The notes under the pieces were generated by a model. That model was not told the origin of the DNA. It ran no database searches and saw nothing but the letters and a program-made list of their open reading frames with translations. A stretch of 64,000 bases of DNA from Shewanella algicola. Lineage in GTDB: Bacteria > Pseudomonadota > Gammaproteobacteria > Enterobacterales > Shewanellaceae. A program made the translations under genes and the position numbers. The stretch covers positions 1-64,000 of the forward strand of contig NZ_BMQI01000011.1 of NCBI RefSeq assembly GCF_014648035.1. Direction: 5' to 3'. Shown here one piece after another: positions 8,445 through 16,789 of the stretch (the first letter of the stretch is position 1; the number at the start of each line of letters is the position of its first letter).

Positions 8445-10610
8445 TTGAAGCTTTCCAGCATTAACAAACAACACCTGCTGTTTTCTATTGTTTTGGGCAT
8501 TGCAGGTTTACTCATCAACTGTTATCCCATTCAGTTTTTCGCCAATGTGCAATTTGTGCTGGGAAACACAGTGACGGTCATTGCCGCCGTTTTACTTGGG
8601 CCTTGGTATGCATTTTTAACGGCCATGTTTGCGTCAACAGGCTTAATGATTAACTGGGATAGTCCTCATGTTTACCTATTTTTCGGGCTTGAAGCGTTAT
8701 TTTTGGGTTATGCAAGACGATTAGATATCTATGCTTTATATGCTGATGCGGCATATTGGCTCGTCATCGGTGCGCCTTTAGTGTACTTATATGTCACCTT
8801 TATTATGGAGATCCCTTCGTCGCACTTAGGTTTTATTATCGCTAAACAAGGCGTGAATGGATTAGTGTATACCAGTCTGGCCTCGTTACTCATTTTAGCA
8901 ATACCTAAGCTGTGGTTTTTTAAGGATAAAGTAAAAGATCGTCATCGACGAATGCTGAGCGCGCAATTAACGTATTTCTTCACCCTTATGGTGACGCTTA
9001 CCATGCTATTTTCGGCGTTAATATTTAATTATTATTTTTTAGAACGCCAACAGGCCATGTTAAAACAAAACATCAATGATGCGGTGTCCCACTTAGCGAC
9101 ATCGACACAAAACTACTTACGAAACCACAAAACCGTGATTGATAATGCGGCAAAGCAACTCACTATCGTGGCAGATGACCCTAAACAATGGCAAAACATG
9201 TTAGTCAATTTGCACGAAAGCTACCCAAGTTTTATCAGTATGCTAATAGCCGATCCCCGTGCAGACATTATTTCAGCCAGTCCCGCCTCGCGCTTGATTA
9301 ATATTGATAACGAAGAAAACATCAATATTAAAGACCGCGACTATTTTATTGAATCGTTTTACAACCATCGCCTATTTGTCTCATCCGTGTTTTTAGGCCG
9401 AGGTTTTGGTAATGATGCGATTATTGCTATGAGTGCGCCTTTCTATACAGACCTTCAGCATACAACCACGGCAGGCATTGTTGAGGGGTCGTTAGATTTA
9501 AGCCATTTTTCCCATGTAGACCAAAATAATGAATATACCGACGATGAATCGGTAGTGATGGTCGATGAGCAAAATCAAATTATTTATGCCTCTGAAAAGC
9601 TGGGATTAACTGCGTTGTCAGTGTTTAATTTCACTGTCAATGATGGCGTGTATCGCACGAGCCTTGAATTACTCAATATTGAACATCCAGATTCCATTGT
9701 GCCTGAATATATCTATGCCCATAAAACACTGGATAATGGCTGGACCGTTTATATTTTAAAAGAGTTCTCACCTTTACTTAAGTTGGCAGAAGAGCAAATG
9801 TTTAGCAGTTTTCTTATGCTGCTTATTTCGCTCGTTTGTACTTTTTACATTTCAAGAAAACTCAGCGCGCTATTAACCGTACCGCTAGAGGCGGTTGCAA
9901 GCCAGTTCAGTGCATCAGCTGTTGGGGGGACGAAAATACCGAGTATTGATGAAAACTCCCCTAAAGAAGTATTTAACTTGTACCAACGGTTAGCCGCCAG
10001 TAAACAGCAGTTGATTGACAATCAAGTTGAATTAGAAGACACCGTAGCCAGACGCACTGAAGAATTAGAAAATGCTAACCGTAAGCTCAAAGAGTTAGTC
10101 GACAGAGATCCGCTCACAGGTTTATTTAACCGCCGCTATGCTGAAGGTAAATTTAATGAAATGCTCGACTTTTGTATGCGAAGCGAACAAGCCCTTACCG
10201 TGGTCGTATTAGATTTAGATTTATTTAAAGAGGTAAACGACAATTTTGGCCATCTCGCGGGTGACGAATGTTTACGTATTTTTTCTCAGTTATTACAAAA
10301 ATACTTTAAGCGCGACATTGATATTGTGGCTCGTTATGGAGGCGAGGAGTTTTTATTGATATTACCGCTGAGTAACGCGTTACACATTAAACATCACCTT
10401 AATAGCTTTAGAGAAGCTGTATCTGAACAGAGATTCACCTCTCCTGAAGATAAACGTGAATTTAGTGTGACTGTCAGCATTGGGGCAATTACTGCCAATG
10501 CTGATTACGCCAATGATTTAGACAAGTGGATTAAAGTGGCAGATGATAATCTGTATCAAGCCAAGCAAGACGGCCGCAATAGAACCATGATTGATATCAT
10601 CACGGAGTAA
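8445..10610 (+). CDS. Membrane-bound diguanylate cyclase with extracytoplasmic sensor (GGDEF)
   Basis: Makes c-di-GMP at the inner membrane. The N-terminal ~180 residues hold about six hydrophobic segments (a MASE-like membrane sensor). A periplasmic double-Cache-like region follows (about 205-450), bounded by helices near FFTLMVTLTMLFSALIFNYY and SFLMLLISLVCTFYI. Then come a HAMP-like linker, a coiled coil (QQLIDNQVELEDTVARRTEE) and the GGDEF domain starting at DPLTGLFNRRY. The active-site loop is GGEEF, and RDID five residues before it is an intact RxxD inhibitory site, so product feedback is likely. I use the TTG start at 8445 because aaggat lies 6 nt upstream; another TTG at 8397 is in frame. 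721 aa. Confidence 0.9.
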   Translation: MKLSSINKQHLLFSIVLGIAGLLINCYPIQFFANVQFVLGNTVTVIAAVLLGPWYAFLTAMFASTGLMINWDSPHVYLFFGLEALFLGYARRLDIYALYADAAYWLVIGAPLVYLYVTFIMEIPSSHLGFIIAKQGVNGLVYTSLASLLILAIPKLWFFKDKVKDRHRRMLSAQLTYFFTLMVTLTMLFSALIFNYYFLERQQAMLKQNINDAVSHLATSTQNYLRNHKTVIDNAAKQLTIVADDPKQWQNMLVNLHESYPSFISMLIADPRADIISASPASRLINIDNEENINIKDRDYFIESFYNHRLFVSSVFLGRGFGNDAIIAMSAPFYTDLQHTTTAGIVEGSLDLSHFSHVDQNNEYTDDESVVMVDEQNQIIYASEKLGLTALSVFNFTVNDGVYRTSLELLNIEHPDSIVPEYIYAHKTLDNGWTVYILKEFSPLLKLAEEQMFSSFLMLLISLVCTFYISRKLSALLTVPLEAVASQFSASAVGGTKIPSIDENSPKEVFNLYQRLAASKQQLIDNQVELEDTVARRTEELENANRKLKELVDRDPLTGLFNRRYAEGKFNEMLDFCMRSEQALTVVVLDLDLFKEVNDNFGHLAGDECLRIFSQLLQKYFKRDIDIVARYGGEEFLLILPLSNALHIKHHLNSFREAVSEQRFTSPEDKREFSVTVSIGAITANADYANDLDKWIKVADDNLYQAKQDGRNRTMIDIITE

Positions 10611-10688
10611 TGGCTAATAAAACAGATTTAATTGCCCAGTAAACAAAGCTTTCAGCATAATGAGCACTCCGGTGTAAATCATAAACAT

Positions 10689-10719
10689 ACATGAGCTGAG
10701 CCCTAGGCTCAGCTCATGT
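10689..10719. terminator. Strong hairpin between convergent genes, probable terminator
   Basis: Perfect 14-bp stem (arms 10689-10702 and 10706-10719) with a three-base loop, located between the end of the diguanylate cyclase gene and the end of the minus-strand import operon. The T-run is poor on both sides, so termination may be Rho-assisted or the hairpin may protect 3' ends. Confidence 0.6.
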
Positions 10720-10793
10720 TCAATTTAGCGAGTTCAGCCAGAGCAATCCCATGAGTTAAGATAACATTGATGATTAAACTCGATACGGTTCAA

Positions 10794-11117
10794 TCACTCA
10801 ACCAAGGGTTGGTTTAGCGGTAAACCAACGCATTCAAAGCCATCAATGAGCCAGCGTCGCTGCATACAGTTAAAACAGCTTAGTAATACATCATCAATCA
10901 TCTCATCTTCATCATCTTCGATAAAATACGGGCAAACTGCAGCAGCCTGCCGAGATTGAATTAAATTATGATTATCAAAACGAAACAACCAACGTCCAGC
11001 CACAATATTATTTTGCGTCTCAGCTGTAGTGCTTTGGCGCGAAAGTTCATAAGTAAACCATGGCGTCATGATTGAGCCATCAAACTCTTGATGTTGACTG
11101 TGATTGCATCGCTTCAT
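10794..11117 (-). CDS. Small cysteine-containing protein, last gene of the import operon (unknown function)
   Basis: 107 aa with no family I recognise. It has cysteines at 4, 62, 81, 84 and 96; C81-x2-C84 plus C62 or C96 could form a metal site. An acidic stretch (IEDDEDEMIDD) lies in the middle. No signal peptide or membrane helix is seen, so it is probably cytoplasmic. It starts 13 bp after the TiaS-like gene on the same strand and is the promoter-distal gene of the TonB/ECF operon, so a role with the TiaS-like protein or the imported compound is likely but unproved. Confidence 0.75.
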   Translation of the reverse strand: MKRCNHSQHQEFDGSIMTPWFTYELSRQSTTAETQNNIVAGRWLFRFDNHNLIQSRQAAAVCPYFIEDDEDEMIDDVLLSCFNCMQRRWLIDGFECVGLPLNQPLVE

Positions 11118-11130
11118 TTCTGTCCCATGT

Positions 11131-11925
11131 TCAGTATTTTTTTAGCTGTTGTCTTAACGCATTACACCATTGCAGCGCACCGGTTTTTGGGTCTGGCACT
11201 TGATATGCCAATAACAAAAATAAATGACCATGGAACACGGCTTTGACCTTACCACTTAATAAAACCTGCTCGTTGCCGTTAAGCATCTGCCCATTCACAT
11301 CCATGACGCCGTCCAGGCCACATTGTTCAGTGATCTGATCAACGCTTAGCAATACCGAAGGGATTTCTGCAGATAATCCCACTGAAACTTGACCCTTTAA
11401 CCTGCCATCATTACCGGACAAACGTAAGCCGATACCCGCTAGAGCACCAATCACACCTTGACCTGTACCGCCATGTTCTGATAAATCGACATTGACTGTT
11501 TTAGCCAGTTGATAAGCCTCATTTTTAGTTTTAACCATCTGTTTAGCATCAACGCCAAAACCAATGAGTTGGTGACAATCATCAGCCGTTAATGCGTGTT
11601 TATCGACAATCGCTAACCCTGGGTCGGCTACCGCAGCACTCTCTGCCACTAGATGTGCAATGCATAACTGTTTGATTTGACTTAACGATAAATCAGACTC
11701 TAGCTCAAAACACATTGCACTATTGTGGGAGGTGTATGGAATATCTGGATGCACAAATAACTGATGCCTTGTCACCCAAGTAGCATGCTTTACCTTGCGA
11801 TCATTGACCGATCTCACAACAGACTTAGCCATAATAAGGTGCATAATTTCCTCGGCAATTTCACCTGTGCCTTTGGTGCCAATATCATCAGTATCGTCAA
11901 TACAAATTAACCAGGTTGTTGTCAT
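11131..11925 (-). CDS. TiaS-like (tRNA-Ile agmatidine synthase TCKD-related) domain protein
   Basis: The N-terminus LICIDDTDDIGTKGTGEIAE resembles the IDDTD motif of the kinase-like domain of archaeal TiaS, which uses ATP to activate a cytidine in tRNA. A second glycine-rich region, EHGGTGQGVIGALAGIGLRL (about residues 155-174), may bind nucleotide. The OB-fold, zinc ribbon and tRNA-binding parts of TiaS are absent (264 aa against about 420), so a tRNA role is unlikely. The ATG overlaps the stop of the S-component-like gene by four bases (ATGA), showing translational coupling to the transporter. I infer an ATP-dependent step on the imported compound or a cofactor; this is not established. Confidence 0.72.
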   Translation of the reverse strand: MTTTWLICIDDTDDIGTKGTGEIAEEIMHLIMAKSVVRSVNDRKVKHATWVTRHQLFVHPDIPYTSHNSAMCFELESDLSLSQIKQLCIAHLVAESAAVADPGLAIVDKHALTADDCHQLIGFGVDAKQMVKTKNEAYQLAKTVNVDLSEHGGTGQGVIGALAGIGLRLSGNDGRLKGQVSVGLSAEIPSVLLSVDQITEQCGLDGVMDVNGQMLNGNEQVLLSGKVKAVFHGHLFLLLAYQVPDPKTGALQWCNALRQQLKKY

Positions 11926-12467
11926 TTATCTCGCATCCCATTTTTCATTAGTAAATCATGCGCATCTAGACGCTTTAAAATCAGCGGTACCAATAATGCG
12001 CCTAATACAGCAAACGCACCGCCGCTTAGGCAGTTAATCCCAAATTGAAGTAAGACAATGTTGATGTCCATTCCCACTAAAAAATCTTGCACACCAGACT
12101 TAAGAGCCCATGCAACTGAGCCTATTAACGCCAGTAAAATCAGTCGAACCTTAAGCGAGAATAACGTCCCGATAAACAGTAAGCCGATGTCCATTGCGAT
12201 AGCAGGTAAAGTAAATTTCAATAAAATAAATAAACCGCCTTTACCAACGCCTAAAATCATCGCTAACATGCCCGATAACAATCCGCATAAGGTAATACTG
12301 CCAACTTTATTGGTGGCTCCATAGCACACTAAATAAAATAAACTCATTAAAAACATGGAGTGGCCAGAAAAACCTAGCTTCATCCGCAACATACTTTTTA
12401 TCACCACCAGTAATGTTGCACAAAAACCAATAAACAAAGAGTGGTGTAAATTAAATCTCGAATTCAT
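11922..12467 (-). CDS. ECF transporter S-component-like membrane protein (substrate unknown)
   Basis: 181-aa, very hydrophobic protein with about five or six transmembrane helices. GKGGLFILLKFTLPAIAMDI in the middle resembles the substrate-binding module of energy-coupling-factor importers, and its genes sit next to a T-like permease (12493-13203) and a double ATPase (13203-14612). It lies 25 bp after the permease gene. The short N-terminal helix FIGFCATLLVVIKSMLRMKL is typical of S components. Which vitamin, metal or cofactor it binds is not evident from the sequence. Confidence 0.78.
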   Translation of the reverse strand: MNSRFNLHHSLFIGFCATLLVVIKSMLRMKLGFSGHSMFLMSLFYLVCYGATNKVGSITLCGLLSGMLAMILGVGKGGLFILLKFTLPAIAMDIGLLFIGTLFSLKVRLILLALIGSVAWALKSGVQDFLVGMDINIVLLQFGINCLSGGAFAVLGALLVPLILKRLDAHDLLMKNGMRDK

Positions 12468-12492
12468 TTACCAATACCTTAATGTCATAACG

Positions 12493-13203
12493 TTAGTTTA
12501 ACGGCCAATGAGTGTGGGTTGATGATTTATCGAAATGTCGTTGGTTTGCAGAATGTGCAATGTGTTTTGACAAACTTAACAATTGAATAAGCAAAGGAAA
12601 TAACACGCACTTAACTAGCTCATACCAATTGATAGGGTTCATTAATGCTTTAGGGGTAATACGCGCGCCACGTAAGCATTGAATATGGTAAATGTCTCGA
12701 GCTTCTTGGCCAATAAAAGGTAATACTTTTATTGATGTTGTCACTACAAATGCCCATTTTGTCGGCAGCAATAAACTGAGAACCTGGCTTATTTGATGGC
12801 TTGATTGCGTACTCGCAAGCCACCAGCTCGGCAACATTACTAGTATGATACGAGTCACCACAATGACCGCTTCAAATAAGCGATCTTGGCCATAAAGCAA
12901 AACATACAAGCCAATGGTCACCAGCGATTGGAATATAAAGAGTTTGATTAACGGGGCGAGTTTAGCCTGGCAAAACCATGCATGAACCAGTAGGCAAGTA
13001 TTGATGAGCAATAAGTAACCTAGGTGTTGCTGTAACACTAAAAAGGCACTCATTGATAAAACAATACTAAAAGCGATTGCGGCACTGCATAAAATAAGCT
13101 TTTGTTTTGAGCGTAAAATAGCGTTGTTTAATGTACTCTTTTCAGGTGTAAGGTCGGTTAATGTATATTTGTCACGTTTGGCTGATTTTAAATGTATCAT
13201 CAC
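12493..13203 (-). CDS. EcfT/CbiQ-like transmembrane permease component
   Basis: 236-aa inner-membrane protein with four or five helices. The coupling region near QCLRGARITP (about residues 175-185) matches the cytoplasmic A-R-G coupling helix of T components, which contact the ATPases. GTG at 13203 overlaps the stop of the ATPase gene (TAGTG), and an ATG follows immediately at 13200, so the two genes are translationally coupled. It connects the S-component-like protein to the ATPase. The name CbiQ is a family label and does not imply cobalt or cobalamin. Confidence 0.83.
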   Translation of the reverse strand: MMIHLKSAKRDKYTLTDLTPEKSTLNNAILRSKQKLILCSAAIAFSIVLSMSAFLVLQQHLGYLLLINTCLLVHAWFCQAKLAPLIKLFIFQSLVTIGLYVLLYGQDRLFEAVIVVTRIILVMLPSWWLASTQSSHQISQVLSLLLPTKWAFVVTTSIKVLPFIGQEARDIYHIQCLRGARITPKALMNPINWYELVKCVLFPLLIQLLSLSKHIAHSANQRHFDKSSTHTHWPLN

Positions 13204-14612
13204 TAAGATGCTCTTTTTAACACATTGTGTTCAGTAAGCTGTTGCTGCTCAATGAGCCAACACTTACTCAGTAATGAAGACAATATTGGACGATGACTAG
13301 AAAAAATAATCGCTCCGCCGTTTTCAGAAAAGTGTTTTAAAGCATTAATCACCAGTGGAAAATAATGATTATCTAATCCGGCGAAAGGATCATCTAATAA
13401 TAAGATTTTAGGTTTTATGCACAGCACTGATGCTAATGCCACAAGATGTTGTTGCCCATAAGACAACTTATGCGGAGAATGCGACGCTAAAGGCAATAAA
13501 TTTAACTGTGTTAATATCTCCGTTGCATTGGTTAATGGTAATCCGAATCGTTTAAGGCTAAATTCAAGCTCTTGCAGTACCGTCATTTCAAAAAGCTGCC
13601 TTGACGGTCTTTGCATTAAAAAACCTAAGTTTGCCCCAAATAATCCCAGTTTAGGTGTTTTACCTAACAATGAAATCTGACCTTTGTATTCATCACTCAC
13701 ACCGACAATTTGATTGAACAAACTGGTTTTACCGCAACCATTTTCACCAAATAAGCCCACAATATCACCAGCATGTAGACTCACAGTATCATTGATGTGC
13801 AATGTTGCGATTTGATTAGCATACCTAATCGTTACGTCCGACAAGGTCAGTAAACAATTGCTTTGCGCGGCAGCATCACCATTTTGCTGCAGAGCCATAT
13901 TAACGGGCATGTTATCGCCTGAAGATAAGGAGGCAGTATGACGGCTGATGTTATCGGCAATCGGCTCGCTTGCTTGTAGTGCTTGAGTCGCAGGGATGAG
14001 CTCGCCTAAGGTTAATTGCCATTGAAAATCAATAATGTCAGTAAATGGATCAGTATTGTGCTCCACTATTACCACACTAACACCTGCCTCAAGTAAGTCG
14101 GTTAATACCTTACAAAGCTCGGTAATGCCTTGATTATCAAGTTGCGCCCAAGGCTCATCGATTAACATCAAGTTAGGTTCAAATACCCATTGAGCTGCCA
14201 GCATCAAACGATACTTTTGCCCTAAAGAGAGATGAGTTACGGGCGTATTGAGCGGTAAGGCTAACCCGACTTTAGCTAATGCCTGTTCAACTAATGGCAA
14301 CATATCCAAAGCAGGAACAGATAAATTTTCAAGCCCAAATGCAACTTCAGCGCCTATGGTTTCTCTCACCAATTGCACATGAGGGTCTTGCATGATCATG
14401 CCAATGATGAGCTCTGGGCTATGGGTTATTTTCCCTCGATAATTAAATTGATTTGGCATTGCCATCAGTTGCAATAGGGTTGTTTTACCACAACCTGTCG
14501 CACCACTAATGCAGTGGCATTCTCCAGCATTTATCTGAAGATTAAGGTTTTGATACAAATCAGTTGAACTACCCTGTTGCAGTTCAACCTGATGCAATGC
14601 CAGTAAGGTCAT
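13203..14612 (-). CDS. Double ABC ATPase of an ECF-type importer (EcfA1-EcfA2 fusion)
   Basis: 469-aa cytoplasmic protein with two ATP-binding cassettes in one chain. First half: Walker A SGATGCGKTTLL, signature LSLGQKYRL, Walker B LMLIDEPWAQLD. Second half: Walker A FGENGCGKTSLF, signature LSYGQQHLVALA, Walker B ILLLDDPFAGLD. It energises the EcfT/S components. It starts 3 bp after the receptor stop and overlaps the permease gene, so receptor and inner-membrane importer are transcribed together. The two signature glutamines follow the usual GQ pattern, so both sites look active. Confidence 0.88.
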   Translation of the reverse strand: MTLLALHQVELQQGSSTDLYQNLNLQINAGECHCISGATGCGKTTLLQLMAMPNQFNYRGKITHSPELIIGMIMQDPHVQLVRETIGAEVAFGLENLSVPALDMLPLVEQALAKVGLALPLNTPVTHLSLGQKYRLMLAAQWVFEPNLMLIDEPWAQLDNQGITELCKVLTDLLEAGVSVVIVEHNTDPFTDIIDFQWQLTLGELIPATQALQASEPIADNISRHTASLSSGDNMPVNMALQQNGDAAAQSNCLLTLSDVTIRYANQIATLHINDTVSLHAGDIVGLFGENGCGKTSLFNQIVGVSDEYKGQISLLGKTPKLGLFGANLGFLMQRPSRQLFEMTVLQELEFSLKRFGLPLTNATEILTQLNLLPLASHSPHKLSYGQQHLVALASVLCIKPKILLLDDPFAGLDNHYFPLVINALKHFSENGGAIIFSSHRPILSSLLSKCWLIEQQQLTEHNVLKRAS

Positions 14613-14615
14613 GAA

Positions 14616-16583
14616 TTAAAGCTGCCAGTTAATACCAACAAACACTTGTCGGCCTGCTTGCGGCAGTGCTTCACTCTGATAATAATTTTCATCTAATAAA
14701 TTAGTCGCTCTGATATAAGCTTCTAAGTTATCGCCCATAATCGGCTGCGAAAGACCAAGATCAATTAAGGTATAATTATCGACATCATTTTGCAGCGACA
14801 CTTTGGTACCGCTGACTTTCTCACTGGTATAGAATACTTGATCTGCAATGTGCTCAATATCAAGGTTCACTTTCAATCCAATATCAAATTGATATTGGCC
14901 TTGGAAACGATATTGATGCTTAGGTCGGTACTCAAGTTCTGTCATATCATCTTCATCTGACGATTCAGAGTCTAAATAGCTATAAGAAACCGTGAGCATT
15001 AAATCATCAAAATATTGATTTTTAATCGATAAATCGACACCTTTAAACTTATAGTCACCTAAATTTTGATAAATACTGTCGTCATCTTTGGCAATATAAT
15101 CATCTGCTTCAGTATAAAAACCAGTCACATCGAATTCGGTTTGGTAACCTAAGCCCTGTTTAAGACCTAATTCAAAATGCGCAGACTCTTCAGGCTTCAA
15201 GTCTTCATTGCCGGATGATTGAGAATACAGGTTAGTTAATAAAGGAAAACGCACTTTACGTGCAACACCGGCGTGTACTTTGCTGTTATCAGCAACGTTC
15301 CAATAACCCGATAATTGTCCCGAGTAATTATCATCATTGCCTCGGTCTTGCTCATGATTGTGAGCCGATAAACCTAAGGTGATGCCATAAAGATCATCAC
15401 TCTGATACTGATACTCTGCCGCTAAGGTATGCAACCAGGCTTGCTCATCAAACAGATCACTTATATCAGAACCCGAAGTGATACTGGATGATTCCCAACC
15501 TTGCTGTTCGCTAATAAGCGAGGTGGTAAAAATGCCATAATCAAACAAATCTTTAACCAATTGCAGGTTGGCACCTTGAACCGTTGAGGTACTGTCTTCG
15601 CTCGATTTAATATCCTCATAATCACTTTTCTTATAGGTGACATCTAACGTATTGCTTTCGTTATGATAAACGTAACCACGGAATATCAGCGACGGTGAAA
15701 ATTTATGTGCTACACCTACCTGCACGACTAGACTGTCAAAATCATCAATGCGTTCATATTTAACTTTCTTTGTACCCGTTCCATCAGCACTCGGTTTACC
15801 CCATTCTGCTGAATTATAGCTAATGTTTCCAGTTAACGTTGTGTCATCTGACGCAAAGTAACTGCCTTGTGCGTATACATTATCTAAAGTTTTATCCGCA
15901 TTTAAACGAGTATCTCCGCTTTGATCATCAGTGTCTTCATAATCTGATGACATTGGAAAACCATCTGTCTCTTGATGGTTATAACTCATAAACCCTTGCC
16001 AGTTACTACTGCTGCCAGCAAGGTTTAAGCTGCCATTCATGGTGTCATTTTCAGAAAACTCGAGATTACCGGAAACATTGGCTTCCATATCGTCTTCACG
16101 AGTAATGATATTAATTACACCACCCGCCCCGCCTGGGCCATAGAGTACCGACGACGGCCCAACAGACACTTCAATAGACTCGATTAATGCGGTAGGAACC
16201 ACACTAGGATCAAATTGGCCATCTTCAGCGCTATTCGCTGGTACGCCATTGATTAAATAAATAACATGTCTGGACTTAAAGCCGCGAATATCGACCCTTG
16301 GTGTACCTTGGCCACCGACTCGGACATAAATACCAGGAACGGTTTTCAACACTTTATCTAGGCTTTGTGCACCTGAAGCTTCAATGTCAGCTCTTGATAG
16401 ACTCCAGTGAGTCATTGATGATTCCACTGCAGATGCGCTTTGGCCTTTTACAACAATAACCTCTTGAATGTTTAATAGAGGATCCCGTTCAATGTCATCA
16501 GCCATAGCGTTAAAGCTAGCGAAGATCGCAATCGATAAAAGGGAAACACGTAAGGGGGTGCGCGAAAGGTTAATTTGATTCAC
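14616..16583 (-). CDS. TonB-dependent outer-membrane receptor, BtuB/CirA-like, substrate unknown
   Basis: Outer-membrane gated porin, about 655 aa. The signal peptide is VSLLSIAIFASFNAMA. The plug has EVIVVKGQ as TonB box region, DKVLKTVPGIYVRVGG, RVDIRGFKSRHVIYLINGVP, SIEVSVGPSSVLYGPGGAGG and VINIITRED. The barrel ends in the aromatic-terminal FVGINWQL. I place the start at GTG 16583 because it gives a clean signal peptide; agga lies 12 nt upstream, a long spacing. A TTG at 16616 adds eleven residues with no ribosome site. It is the first gene of the operon with the ECF importer, so its substrate is the same unknown compound. Confidence 0.87.
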   Translation of the reverse strand: MNQINLSRTPLRVSLLSIAIFASFNAMADDIERDPLLNIQEVIVVKGQSASAVESSMTHWSLSRADIEASGAQSLDKVLKTVPGIYVRVGGQGTPRVDIRGFKSRHVIYLINGVPANSAEDGQFDPSVVPTALIESIEVSVGPSSVLYGPGGAGGVINIITREDDMEANVSGNLEFSENDTMNGSLNLAGSSSNWQGFMSYNHQETDGFPMSSDYEDTDDQSGDTRLNADKTLDNVYAQGSYFASDDTTLTGNISYNSAEWGKPSADGTGTKKVKYERIDDFDSLVVQVGVAHKFSPSLIFRGYVYHNESNTLDVTYKKSDYEDIKSSEDSTSTVQGANLQLVKDLFDYGIFTTSLISEQQGWESSSITSGSDISDLFDEQAWLHTLAAEYQYQSDDLYGITLGLSAHNHEQDRGNDDNYSGQLSGYWNVADNSKVHAGVARKVRFPLLTNLYSQSSGNEDLKPEESAHFELGLKQGLGYQTEFDVTGFYTEADDYIAKDDDSIYQNLGDYKFKGVDLSIKNQYFDDLMLTVSYSYLDSESSDEDDMTELEYRPKHQYRFQGQYQFDIGLKVNLDIEHIADQVFYTSEKVSGTKVSLQNDVDNYTLIDLGLSQPIMGDNLEAYIRATNLLDENYYQSEALPQAGRQVFVGINWQL

Positions 16584-16727
16584 GGGGCAACATCGTCCTG
16601 TTTTCTGTAGGTTCAATCGTAAGTGTGGGTATTCTTGCCGATGGCCTCAATTAAGCTCAAGCTTGATTAACAAAAACTACAACTAAGGCAACAAAAATCA
16701 CTTAAAAGGAAACGAAAAAAACAGAAA

Positions 16728-16742
16728 TGGACAATTTGTCCA
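16728..16742. promoter_or_regulatory. Inverted repeat upstream of the import operon, possible regulator site
   Basis: TGGACA-n3-TGTCCA, a 6-bp inverted repeat about 145 bp upstream of the receptor start and 48 bp past the stop of the regulator gene. Its location in the receptor's promoter region makes it a candidate operator for the neighbouring regulator genes. There is no experimental support. Confidence 0.4.
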
Positions 16743-16789
16743 AAAGTAAAGCCAACACTGTCATCTAATTTATGGTTAACAATTTACAA

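Noticed and set aside
11131-16583. Cobalamin or cobalt import as the function of the TonB/ECF locus because the permease is CbiQ-like
   Set aside because: CbiQ similarity is a family label for T components. No cobalamin riboswitch or cobalamin gene is present, so the cargo was left open.
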